64,000 nucleotides of DNA from Azolla caroliniana. Lineage: Eukaryota > Polypodiophyta. Positions within the stretch are counted from its first letter, which is position 1, and each line of letters opens with the position of its first letter. The stretch lies in NCBI GenBank assembly GCA_043228905.1, contig JBHGNT010000018.1, forward strand, positions 17,360,001-17,424,000, written 5' to 3'. Both the position numbers and the translations under genes were made by a program. The notes under the pieces are model-generated. The model was given only the letters and a program-made list of their open reading frames with translations. It did not search any database and was not told where the DNA came from. Shown one piece after another: positions 43,203 through 54,856 of this stretch.

Positions 43203-43521
43203 TCAGCGGAGAATTGAGTGGCATAAAGCACACTTTACAACCGAAGCAAGGCTGAACCACAACTGAGTCTTTGTTTTGTCGTTAAAATACAGGAACTCTA
43301 CATTGACATTAGAAGCGCAGAGAGGGCATGGTGGAAATGTCCAAAGGCCTATCTTGAAGGTATCCAGAACCTTGAATTGGGTACTGGTCATTGGTGTGGT
43401 CAGCCTCTTTTTTAACCCGCCTTCAGCATTTAGGAGGATCGCATCCAACTTTGCCTTTATCACCTCAATGATCGTCGTGCCATTTGTCTGCTGTTGCAGC
43501 TCTTGTAGAACCTTGAAGGCA
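43203..43521 (-). pseudogene. Dof-like last-exon fragment, left arm of a fold-back
   Basis: The minus strand encodes ELQQQTNGTTIIEV, then LLNAEGGLKKRLTTPM, and a zinc finger with CPLC and CALC pairs separated as in copy B. It stops soon after the finger. No upstream exons are attached, so it is a detached fragment of the family's last exon. Confidence 0.75.
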
Positions 43522-43980
43522 GCGTTGGATGCGATCCTCTTAAATGCTGAAGGCGGGTTAAAAAAGAGGCAGAGCACAGCAATGACGACTATCCAATTCA
43601 AGGCTCTAGACACCTTCTTCAAGATGGGCCTTCCGACATCACTACCATGCCCTCTCTACGCATCTAATGTCAATGTAGAATTCCAATAAGTGTCAGTTGG
43701 TTCAGCCCCACTTTGGGTTGCACAGTGTGTTTATGCCACTCCATTATCTGCAGAAAGAGTGGAATTAGCAACAGCAGGAGGAGCATGTGAATAAGATGAA
43801 GAAGCTGGAGTTTACACTTCATGGAAAGGGATTGGAAGTGCTGGCTGGTGCCTATAGGAGCCTCAGTGTGGCTGCAACGTTTCTGGTCAATGCCACGAGT
43901 CATTGAAGTTCTGGAGGCGAACAGATTTATTCTGTGCAGCAGCTGTTGCATGTCAGCAAGAAGAAGACCACATTGCTCTA
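43522..43980 (+). pseudogene. Dof-like last-exon fragment, right arm of a fold-back
   Basis: The plus strand encodes LLNAEGGLKKRQSTAM, FKALDTFFKMGL and CPLY in place of the first CPxC pair, so one zinc ligand is lost. Degenerate sequence matching the region after the finger extends to about 43980. It is head to head with the fragment at 43203-43521 and about 75 bp separates the matching arms. Confidence 0.75.
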
Positions 43981-46283
43981 ATTAAAATTACAGTGATTAG
44001 GGTTATCAGTACTCTTCAAAGAAAAAATCTTGTAACTCAGATTGCCAGTTATGGAGTTATTATTATTATTATCATTATAGGTTTCTTGGATCACACACAG
44101 TGGTGACGTGACCATTGTGAGTCCTCTCAGATATGATAGAGCTCTCCTCGGATCAAGAAAGATGGATTGTAGAACCAAATGAAGATGGGCAACAACTCAT
44201 TCATGGATACGTAATGGTGGACATGGAAGTGAAATGTCACTGTAAACCAATATATCCATAATCCAAGCATTCATGGTTAGTTCCACAAATGGCATATGTA
44301 ACAAGTGCGGTTGGAATCATTCACTATTTTAAAGACTAGATGTTAGATTTTCCTTCAGCCTTTCAATTATAAGTCACAATATCATATTTTTGTGACAGCT
44401 TCAAAACTAGGTACTAGGTTTTAGTAGTAGAGCATATGTTATTGTTTAAACCCCTCTCAAGGGGTGGTAGAAATAAAGGACCTTTGACCTCTCCCACATG
44501 AACTTGAATCCATAATAGCATTGCACACAATTTGTGCAAGTTTGGGTTCCCAAAAATTGTTAGTTCCCTATTGGGTAACGAGGTAAATGATGGATGGCAT
44601 AATAGTACCTCAAAGCACATCCCCTCCATAGAGTGTGGTCAACACCAGCCATATCAAGGAAAACATAGTTTTGTTCGTAGGACATCAAACGAAGGATATA
44701 GGCATGTTGTCCCTAGTTCTGAAGCATATGAATGAATGTTGTGGAGGTGAATACTTTGTTGTTGGTTGACAAGTAGAAGAGAAGCAATAATCGGTTGGCC
44801 TCTCTTTGGGCATGACACAACATTTGAAGCTTTGCACTAGGGATGAAAGCACAACGCCGAACCTATAGGTGCATGGTCCTAAGCATAGGTTTGAGATAGT
44901 ACTAATCTTCGCCTCGCACTTTGTGAACTTTTTCTCTTGTTTACTTCGCTTCCTCCTAAAACTTGCCCATGAGCTAAAGTGGGAAGGATAAATTTACGTT
45001 TTTGGCAATAGCTCCCTCCCACTCACCAACATACTTAACTTATCCTTTTGGAAAAGAACATCAAGTTAGGGTCTCATGAGTTGAAGTGGTGCATAATATT
45101 TGGTTGGACATGGTCCATACTCTATTGGTTTATTACTCAATGTGTCCACTTTTTGACTTTCTTGGAAAATACTCTACTTTTGTCTTGAAAAGCTGGTCTC
45201 CCTTTTTCACATTTTTAGTTGCCAAGATGGTTGTACGCTTCGTGATAACCCATATGCATACGTCCACATCCACATCCATATCCACACACACACACACACA
45301 TCCACATACTAATACTCATGCACATACACATACGTCTATACACACATACACACACATATAACATAGAAATACACAATTAATTATACATGCTCATTCACAA
45401 GTATACATGAGGGTAGACATACTTCTATATAAATGTATCCACACATACTCCCTAACACACTAAAAAATACAATTACACTAATAGACACATTTTTATGCAA
45501 ACATATATATTGTGGTGTACGTTTTGAGCAAGCGCATGCCGTCATGTTGTGGTGTACCTTTGTTCCTTTGTGCCACCCGTTTAGCATGCATGTAGCCAAA
45601 CCAACCCAAATGGGTATCAACTTATCAACTATAAATTGAGTAAGAAGTAAGAAGCAAGGCAAGCTTGTTTGGATTCTCTCTATGTGCTTTTCACAATATG
45701 CACTTGTATGTGTAAATACAAAATTTATTCATTACATGCACATATTCACTACATAGCATTGAAACCTAGTTAGTACACCATACAAGCTCACATGGCTCAC
45801 ATATAATCTAATGCACATATATTATCGATCTGAACCGCATTATTGGTGAAGGCACAAGCTACAAATGAATCTCTCAAACACGATGAAAGCACCTAGACAT
45901 GCATCACATCACTTAAAAAAGGAGAGAGGTCATCAAATAAACCAACAAGTCTGGACATGTGGGCACGTTGGATTGCATTAGGTTGCATATTCCACGACAT
46001 AGAATAGTTTTATCAACAATAACATTTGATCAATCAAAGTGTAGACTACACAATAATAGTGCAAGTCCATGAGTTTGTATATTTGGCTACCGGATAATAG
46101 GATTGACAATGAAGATAGGATAGAAGGACCATATAATTGTTGCATAAACCAACTTCCATCACTTCATGGATATTGATAGGCCCAAGAAACCCATCCCACT
46201 CCATGGTCACGATGAATAAATGCATAGTGTAAGTGACATATTGTATCTAGGATGAAGATTTTAAAGGAAGATTGGATCAATGT
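43981..46283. other. Gene-free DNA with CA-rich tract and dispersed repeats
   Basis: The piece at 43960-44330 matches 52440-52710 in inverted orientation. A CA-rich simple tract lies at about 45265-45360. The end at 46215-46283 belongs to the repeat also seen at 11056-11120. No credible gene is visible. Confidence 0.55.
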
Positions 46284-46590
46284 TGTTATAGACTAGACTG
46301 ATAAAAGACTATTAAGCAAGATCAAAGAGCGATTAGATGTTAATCCAGATCCCTAATCGCATATCAATATAATCTCAAGATAGAGCTCATTGGCTATGAT
46401 GAATGCCTAGTGCAGATGCACTTAATAGGTTATCTTCTATATTGTCAGACAATAAGCCCTCAAGATGCCAAAATGATTAAGATACATGAATTTATGACCC
46501 AAAAGATGATGGGATACATGCTTACTATTTACATCATTACATGCATGAGATAGGTATAACATGACTCATTACATGCATGAGTTCATAATA
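46284..46590 (-). repeat. 3' LTR of the older Copia
   Basis: A 307-bp LTR ending TCATAATA, a mutated CA end, next to CTCCCCCTCATC, the complement of the polypurine tract. Similarity to 50312-50498 is clear at both ends. Confidence 0.75.
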
Positions 46591-46659
46591 CTCCCCCTCA
46601 TCTCATCATCATTGTTTTAGCTCATCGGCTCTGATAATCTTTTGAGTCCAAGAGAAGGA

Positions 46660-47530
46660 ATGTTCAGCCATTGTTTTGATGCAGGTAAGCTTTTGGTAAA
46701 AATATCCGCGAAGTTCTTGCTTGATGTAATAGGTTGAATGTTGATATAATTATCATTGAGCTCACGAGTAAAGAAAAACTTGAGAGAAATATGTTTGATT
46801 CAATCACCTTTAATGAAGCCCTTCTTGAATTGATTAATGCAAGCATAACTATCTTCATAGATAATTGTTGGTAATGGGGGCCGATAAACCGCAAGAACTT
46901 CCATTATGTCTGATTAAGCATTGTAACAATAGGCATTCTCAACTTGCTTCATGTAATGCCAATATCTCAACATGATTTGAAGGTGTTGCAGCGAATGTTT
47001 GCTTTGTTGATCTCCAAGAGATCGTTGTACCACCAACAAGGAGAACATAACCTATTTGTGATTTGCCAACATGAGAGTCAGATAAGTACCCATTGTTAGA
47101 ATAACCGGTCAATTGACTGTGCATAGAACCATTGGTAAAGAAAAGACCCATATCTTCAGTGCCTTGTAAATATTAGAAAATCAGCTTAATTCCAGTCTAG
47201 TGTCACTTGGTAGGATCGTGACTATACTGAGCCAGCAAATTGACAACGAATGAAATGTCCGGACGCGTACAATTAGCCAAGTACATAAGTGCGCCAACAA
47301 CAACCATTTAAGGGTACTGTGGTCCAAATGCTGACTCGTCAAAAGATCTTGGCTAAAATGGGTTACGAGAAGGGTCCAAAGAGCAAACTACCATAGGAGT
47401 TCTAGTAGAATGAGCTTGATCAATAGAAAACCGTTTTAATATTTTATGGATATAAGAGATCTTATAAGCAAAATGTGGTTAAACCGAGGTCTTTCATTTC
47501 AAATTGTTGTACTTCATCCAAATGTTGTAC
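46660..47530 (-). pseudogene. Copia RT end and RNase H, older element
   Basis: The minus strand reads FEMKDLGLTTF, GALMYLANCTRPDISF and then YLSDSHVGKSQIGYVLLVGG with ISWRSTKQTFAAT of RNase H. Several stops interrupt it. Confidence 0.8.
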
Positions 47531-47779
47531 TTCTGGCTTCGGGGTATAGGCTTCAGTGGTCAACTTTGACAGTGTAGGAAGCGTCAAAGCCTTGTGTATC
47601 GAATTCCCGTTGAAAACACAAGGTTTTCTACTAAACAAACGAACATGGATATCGATAAAAAAAAGCTAATAAATTGCACCTATGTGGGCAATTTTAGGGT
47701 TTATCAACCTAATTATTGCCTATAGTTAAATAATTGGTTTCTTTATCATGCTACTACTAAAATATTTATTCTATTTTAG

Positions 47780-48632
47780 TGAACCTCGCCAAAAAGTCCC
47801 CGCCTTCAATCTTAAGATCATGTCTCCTGCGAAAAGGGGTTATGATGGCTATCAACAAAGCAAATCCCATAGGCTATTTTTCGAGTTTGGTTTACGTCGA
47901 GGAAGATGGAGTATTATTCCTAATATTTGCAAAGTCCGAAGGAAAGGGAAAAATGGATTTAGTCAAGAGCTTCACATACGGTAGACTTCGGAATGTTGAG
48001 TACGAAGATAATGACTCACCTAATCTCGTCCTTGATGTAGAAAGCTTGAATGGGACTAGACGGGTACTCATTGATGAAGGCAACCTGGTGGCTGAGTGTC
48101 AAAAACCAAAAAGACTAATCAACCACCTAATTGAGTTGTTTTCAAACCCAAATGATTGGGTTTTAGATTTGTTTTCCGGCACAGGTATATAATATAAAAC
48201 TTGTCGCATCAATTTAGATTAATGTATAGTCTATTCTTTAGTTTGATGTTACATGTGCAATTTCATTCTACTGTCAGGTACTACTACAACATGCACCTTA
48301 AAGATGTTCAAGAACTCTGTTGCATTGGAGAAGGACCCTTGATAATGTTAATTTCATCAAAATGAGGATCCAAGGTATCCTAGGACTGTCCAGATCAAGA
48401 CCAAGATGTTGGGGCAAAGAATATCAATGAAACTAAGATGTTCCAGATGACTTCTAGAGAACCTATGGAACCTGTAGTTGAAGAAGCAGGGGACCTTGTT
48501 GAATTAGAAGACGTGTTAGAGTTTGAACACACTAATGATTCTATTGAGCGTACCGACGAAGCCAATGAGGACAATCTTGATGAAGGAGCTAATGCGGAAG
48601 AGCCGGCTTTACCAAACCTATTATTGGATTGA
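47780..48632 (+). pseudogene. DNA N4/N6-methyltransferase-like gene fragment with intron
   Basis: Exon 47780-48184 follows a TTCTATTTTAG acceptor and ends KPKRLINHLIELFSNPNDW then VLDLFSGTG. A GT-AG intron of 93 bp (48185-48277) is predicted. The next exon continues TTTTCTLKMFKNSVALEKDP, so splicing yields FSGTGTT, the SAM-binding motif I of bacterial-type amino DNA methyltransferases. A one-base shift or stop follows, after which another frame reads DNVNFIKMRIQG, the usual following helix. An acidic frame (48438-48632) may be the tail. The catalytic S/DPPY motif is not seen upstream, as expected if 5' exons are missing. It lies antisense within an older Copia. Confidence 0.6.
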
Positions 48633-49319
48633 ATGCATATGGCTTATTGTAAAATTTGAACAATATGAATTGTTAAATTTTGATGTAATATATAAGTTGA
48701 GCTTATTTATAATTTTCGTGTAACATGCATTGAACTTAGAGATTAAGTATAATTTGTATGTGTACTTGTTGTTTGAAGTCTCCTTTATTATTTGGGGTTT
48801 ATATGAGATAAAATTATACTCTATCATTTGCTCGTATGATTGGAATACTATTGTAGACTGGTTTATTTCTACATTGACGGTGTCATGTATCACGTGTCAA
48901 GGGAATTTTTCTCTCAACATAGTAGTATCTCTTAATTGTCATGTTCACAATTTGCTTTTTAAGAAATATTTTATATAAATATACACACATAATTAAAAGA
49001 AGTCACTTATTCAGTGGGGTATGCTTTTTAGAATATGCACAATGACATGTGTTACTATTATACTTGCGTTGACATCTATACCTTATCTAAGTTTTGGACA
49101 AAAACATGGTAGATAGAATATACGTCAGATGATTTTGTTGTCGTGATATTAGTTAGTTCTATTTTTCGCTATGTTTTCATAAACCACATACGCATGCATC
49201 GTGCCTTTTTGAAATTCTGCTTAAATAGGGCATTTTTTAACATCTCACTAAGATATGAAAAAGAGAATGTGACATATTACCTATTTCAAATGACCCGGTG
49301 TTTACCATATTAGCCTTCG
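48633..49319. other. AT-rich DNA between the methyltransferase-like fragment and Copia gag
   Basis: No credible gene is visible. The region is strongly AT-rich and includes ATATAAATATACAC-like sequence; it could be the 3' flank of the captured fragment. Confidence 0.5.
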
Positions 49320-50300
49320 ATTTCCTATCTTGACCTTGCTTGCCATACTTCTGATAAAGATCAACATGAAACTTAGAAGTTTGGCAAGTATTTGCCTAAT
49401 ACCCTCGTAGACCACATCAAAGACATGAATTGGATGAAGCATTATCTTGACTTGACTTTGATTGATGGTACATTAGCTTGACTTGATTACTTTTGGGATA
49501 TTGATTCCTATTGTTCGTCTTCCTCGAATTTGTGCATATGGGTGTTGATGACGATGTTGTCGTCTAGAATAATTAATCTCGACATGCGTCAAATCCTTAA
49601 ATTGTAGAGGAGCCACAAGTTGGCTAATTGGATGAAGTTTATTATTCTTGAGGAACACTTGGTGGTGTTTCTTAGCGACAAGAAGTTCAGATAAAAGTTC
49701 AACATAGGTTTTAAAACCACGATTACGATATTGTTCGGAAAGATTAAAATTTGAGGGATGAAAACTAGTTAACGTTTTGTTGATTAGATTTGCCTCTTGA
49801 ACAAGGTTGTCATGACCACAAAATTTAAGTTTAGAAACGATACCAAATAGTGAGGAATTATATTCAACAACTGACTTGAAATCTTGAAAATGAAGTTGAT
49901 TCCATTCATGTAAAGTGTTGGGGCGGAGAACAGTTCATTGATGATCAAAGCGGTCAAGTTTGATTTGCTTTCGGAGAGTTGATGGATTCTTGATGGAGAA
50001 GTATTGATTCTGAAGGCTTAGATCAAGGTGATGAAGGATCAAGATGAATGCTTCCGCTCCCTTCTTCCTAGCATTTTAGTTCTCAACATCATTAAAATTA
50101 TCACTTACGTTATGAAGGAGATCTTTCGTCGTGAGATGGCCTTCAACATGAACCATCCAAGTCATATAATTGGACCCATCGAACGCAAATGGCGAGAATA
50201 AGCATTTCTCTATTTGAAGAGCTTGAGAAGCTATACTAATGGTAACAATAAGGTAGATTTGTCTAAGAGAATAATTAATTGCAATGGTAGACGTTGATCG
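49320..50300 (-). pseudogene. Copia gag, older element
   Basis: The minus strand encodes FAFDGSNYMTWMVHVEGHL, EWNQLHFQDFKSVVEYNS and YVELLSELLVAKKHHQVF, typical of Copia gag. Stops occur at several points and the zinc knuckle is not clear. Confidence 0.7.
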
Positions 50301-50311
50301 TGCTAATAACG

Positions 50312-50498
50312 TGTTATAGAATAGACTGATTATAGACTATTACGCAAGATCAAAGAGCGATTAGATATTAATCCAGATCACTAATCGCATATCAATATAA
50401 TTTCAAGATATAAGCTCATAGGCTGCATACTATTGACATCACGACTAAGATAGGTATAAGTTTATAACATAAATCATTACATGCATGAGTTCATAACA
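50312..50498 (-). repeat. 5' LTR of the older Copia
   Basis: A 187-bp LTR, TGTTATAGA to TCATAACA. About 120 bp of the partner's middle is missing. The adjacent inner sequence gives TTATTAGCACGATCAAC on the minus strand, a poor match to the usual initiator-Met primer site. Confidence 0.7.
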
Positions 50499-52440
50499 AA
50501 TGCAATAAATCAATATGCTAACATGATTCCACTCCTCCTCATTGATAGCCCGATGTGATCTAACCATCTCTCAAAACAAACTTGGAGAATGACACAATGT
50601 GTGAATTTACTAGTATGTTAGGCCATGGCCATATTCCCATCCATGGACATTCCTTTATGTCCGTGAATGAAACTCGCGGCATGTGGGCATCAACCCATGC
50701 ATGACCATCGTGTTTATGCTAGCTAATGCATGGCCATGATATCTCATGCATGGCATGGAATCCCATCAACCCACGCATGACCATCATGTTCCATGCATGC
50801 GTGACCATGATATCTCATGCATGCCATGTAATCCCATCATCTCATCTCTAGTTAATATGTAATTACACAAACAAAACACAATTCATAATTTGATTCCACT
50901 TCATTTATTTATTCATTTAATGACTTGAACGTACGAAAAGCCTGCGCAAGAAGAAGAAGAAGAAGCTCATCATCTTCTTTCTGCTTCTCCCATTTAGAAA
51001 CAGCTTTTCTCCATCTCCATCTCCATCTCTGGCTGGTTTCACATACATATATTATCACAGTCATCTTGTCATGAATATCTTTTCAGTCTCAAGCATTGAT
51101 TGCTTCCACTCTCAAGCATAAAAAATGTGTACATGAGCCATGACACACATAAAAACAAGCTTGCCTTCACCACTTGACTTACGCCTGCAGAGAACGTCTT
51201 CAGTCTAAATGCTAGTATTACCCCCTTCCTAAAACAAAGCATTGCCAAGGCACATGATGGCTTCCGTTGAGAAGAAAGCCACAATCACATTCCCATCAAC
51301 GAAGCCCAAGAATGCACAGAAATCAAATCTATATAATGCTTTTGCTGATATCAAATCGAATGCTGTAGGTAAATCGGGGTGATTTATCGTTCATTGGATA
51401 ATGTAGGCGGGATGGTTTACACTTTGATGGTACAATGAATGGACAAAAACTCAGTTTTTGCGTTTATAAAGCTTTTTGTCAAGTGGCATGTGTATGATAT
51501 GGTATGCACTATTTCAGGTGGTATGAGTATTGATCAACTCAATGTAATAATATGCTTGTTTGTTAGCTACTTTAGTAATTAGGCTTCTAAACACACAATG
51601 CAAGGGAAACCCCAACAAAAACCCTAAATTCTTGGTCTGTCTTGTTTTCTCTCATTGAACCATTGATGTTTTTGTGAATCCTTTCTCTTTTCAGGTTCCT
51701 TTGCTGTACTCATCTTCTTACAACATCGCTTTCCTTGGCTTGGATCAAAATCTGTAAGTTAAAAATAAATTCTACTTTCCTCTCTCTAGTCTTTCTGTCT
51801 CGGTAAAAAGTTGGAGATAGTGTAGAGAGATTTGAAGAAAAGAAGTAAACAGGGAAAGAAAGAGAATGAGACGGCCACTTGTCCTAATTCTCATTTAATC
51901 ATGTTTTTGTCAATGTTGGTGCCATGCTTCCATTGACATTTGGATCATTCCCCCCCCCCCTTTGAATCGTATTATGGAACTCCAATTTTTCTCCCATATC
52001 AAAAACTAGGGAAATTTTTGCGGGGAAATATCTCTTTTGGCTTGTTTCTTAGTGTCATGCCATTCTGTTTATGGATCTGATTTCTTGCGAGGAAACAGAT
52101 GCCAGAAGGATAAGCATATTGTGGAACCTAATTACTGTTGCCACGGAAGATGATTTCCTTGAGGTACCATCTTATGTATCACCTCCACTATTTAGTGTCC
52201 CATAAATTAAGATGTTAGGAGGATCTCTATTAATCACTAACACAATGATTGTATTCAATTCTATAGAATGCTCAAACCATTATAGCCATTCCACACTATA
52301 TGATAAAGTGGCATGTCTCTACCGTTTTAGCATGGAGAGGCTCGTCGCTAAAGGAATTGGCAAGGTTCCTGAGGTTAAACAGCTCGACATGGACAAGGCA
52401 AAGCTAATGTATGTGCTACTTTTCTGATTAAAATGGGGAT
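50499..52440 (+). repeat. Right partner of the inverted repeat at 2940-5000
   Basis: It contains the ATGCATG-rich patch, the AAGAAGAAGAAG run near 50950, an HDA2-like exon and a frame with RLVAKGIGKVPEVKQLDMD near 52340, all found in reverse order and orientation at 2940-5000. The first 450 bases also match 11130-12060. Confidence 0.65.
51695..51753 (+). pseudogene. Isolated HDA2-like exon with both splice sites
   Basis: A TCTCTTTTCAG acceptor and GTAAGTT donor bracket 59 bases encoding YSSSYNIAFLGLDQNL. It is the best preserved plus-strand copy of this island, but no catalytic histone deacetylase exons are seen around it. Confidence 0.5.
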
Positions 52441-54370
52441 TTTTGAAGTTCCATCAAAGGCAAACATTATATGTTACCTGGCATTTGTAGAACTAAGCAT
52501 GAATGCTTGGATTAAGGATATATTGGCGAATGATCGAAGGGAGAGAGTCTGTGTCATATCTGTGAGGACTTACAATGGTGACTTCACCACTGAGTGTGTG
52601 ATCCAAGAAACCTATAATGATAATAATAGTAATAACTCCACAACTGGCAATCTGCGTTATATGATTTTTTCTTGTGGAGTACCGAAAACCCTAATAACTA
52701 TAATTATAATCAGAGCAATGTGACCTTCTTCTTGTTGAAAGTGTTCTCTGATCTGCACTTGGTCATTCTAGGTAAGAAGAAGACAAAGCAATGAACGTAT
52801 GATTCGAGTTGAATCGATATTGGCGTACATTGTAAAAAGGCATGATCCACTAAATTCGCTTCATTTGATTTCATTTCTTTAAACACATCGGAAGTACTCA
52901 GGAACCTGTTTTGCATAACTAGAAAAGAATGGCACAGAACAACATCTCCTCGGCTTTTGCATCAACAGCTTTACAAAGCCATTCAATCTTTGTAGCAGTG
53001 TCTCCAACCCTTGCACATGAGATAAGGAAATGAATGTGAAGAAGAGCAGCAAATTACAAGAACAAGAATCCCCACCCTTTGAGGTGAAGAATGCATATGA
53101 TCACCAGAAGTCGAGACAGTTGATTCGATGCGACTGTACCGCTCTGAGCTGAAAGTTAGGGTTTTCCGAGTTCAAATTGATTTAAATGCAACCAAAGAAT
53201 AATGGCATTAGAGCAATAACAGTGTTGATCCTTTAATGATTACAGTACTAGTCATTCGTGTTTCAAAAATGAAATACACAAAGCACACAAAATGATGACT
53301 TGAAATCATCCTGAAAGGTATGGATTTTTTAGTAACAACATATATCAGAAGCCATATGAGCTACCTCTAGTTCATAAATGTTACACAGAAAGAGCATGTT
53401 TTCTTGTGGTCTACTGGATATCAAAGTTCGTGGTTCATAGAAACCAGCAAGTTATAAAACCTACCATTGTTCATGGAACTTCAAAAATCCACCTTCTGTT
53501 CAGAAAAATAAGACACATACAATGACCTTCCGTTGTCCATGTAAAGGTGCCTAACGTCAGAAACCTTGCGTATTCCTGTAGCCACAAGACTGTCCATGCT
53601 AAGATACTAGGAACATGCCATTTTACCATATAACGTGGAAGGGATTCTATGGGATTCAATAGAATCATTGGTTTCATTTAGATAATTTGTTAATTACATC
53701 AAGATTTGGAGAGATCCTCCTAACAGCTTATAAAGACACTAAACTGCAGGTTATAAGGTGATACTACAAGGAGATCATTTTCCGTGGCAACATCAGGCTC
53801 ATCAGAAACTCAGGGAAATGTGTCCTGGCATCCTTATATGTCTTCATTCTTCCTAGAACGTTCAGCAGATCTGAAGTGTGTCCTTTCTGCATAACATTTA
53901 TGAAAAACGAGTGACTATGATTGTAAACGTCAATGTTAATACGTAACTCAAATGACTATCTTCTTTGTTGCATTTAAAATCTGTCCTACTCAGAAAACCC
54001 TAACCTTCAAGCATTTGTACGCAATGAGAGAGAGAGAGAGAGAGAGAGCCATGGTGTAAATCACATGTCTATATTTCGTTAAGGATTTAGAAGGAGGTTA
54101 TTGACCATCTCTGCTGGTAATACTTGGGTACATTCTGTTTGTCCTCCTGTTTGGTTTAGGTTGTGAGATCATGTCTTTACCGTATGTCTATTGAATATGT
54201 CTATTGCGTGAAACCCCTTTAATAATTGATGGAAAAGAGTGACCTGACTGTTTGAATGATTAGTGAAATAGAACAATATTAGAATCTACATCAAGCGATG
54301 ATTAATTGATTAAATGTGGATGATTAGGGGTTTTGACAAGTTCTGGTATTTGTAAATGTGGATGAATGAG
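52441..54370. other. Gene-free repeats upstream of copy B
   Basis: The piece at 52440-52710 is an inverted match to 43960-44330, and 53395-53770 (minus) resembles 2990-3250 and 15170-15250. The peptide-like patch LVATGIRKVSDVRHLYMD (minus, about 53560) echoes one at about 52340. A (GA)n tract is near 54027. No complete gene is seen. Confidence 0.5.
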
Positions 54371-54856
54371 ATGTAAGAAAACGAGAAAGAGAATGTTCTA
54401 CTAAAAAAAAGAGAAAAAAAATGGAAAATAAGAAAACGAGTGCATCCCAGCCGTTGATAAAACAAAACATTTCTAGAAAAATAAAAGGACGGCATCCAGC
54501 CCATCGGAGCCGTGCGCCGTCGGATGGACGTCAGGATCCGACAACCCACGATTGCGTACACAAAACGCGAAACTGTCTTCTGCCCTTTTTCCGACAGAAG
54601 AACAGTAGAGACAAAGCATTTCGAACACACACAGAAAGAGAAAGAAGAGAGCCTTTGAACACCATCGCCACCCCTTCATCGAGACGGCCTGAACAGCAGT
54701 TGCCTTGCAGAGTAAGGAGGAACCCACATTCTAAATATATGGAAATGACAAAATTACCTGCAGAATCGTATCAGACTTGTCAATCGTATACTAGTTAGTA
54801 GGGTAGGACATTACCTGCAGAATCGTATCTGATCAATTGTCGATCGTTCTAATAGG
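54371..54856 (+). promoter_or_regulatory. Upstream flank and 5'UTR intron of copy B
   Basis: The sequence matches the flanks of copies A and C. A leader intron is predicted at 54712-54855, ending TTCTAATAG one base before the start codon. A CpG-containing patch with GTCGGATGGACGTCAGGAT and CCACGATTGCG lies 250-330 bases upstream of the start. A promoter role is inferred from conservation. Confidence 0.4.

Larger units (their letters stand above)
46284..50498 (-). mobile_element. Older Copia element with foreign DNA in its centre
   Basis: LTRs lie at 46284-46590 and 50312-50498, both starting TGTTATAGA on the plus strand; the right one is shortened by internal deletions. Flanks AATGT and AATGC fit a 5-bp target duplication, and the uninterrupted site is seen near 11118. 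A polypurine tract (GAGGGGGAG on the minus strand) abuts the left LTR. Gag is at the right and RT/RNase H at the left, but protease and integrase are missing. Their place is taken by 47530-49270, which holds a methyltransferase-like fragment on the opposite strand. Confidence 0.8.

Noticed and set aside
47790-47800. KSPPS as the catalytic S/DPPY motif of the methyltransferase-like fragment
   Set aside because: The aromatic residue is missing and the sequence context does not fit, so the catalytic motif is treated as not found.
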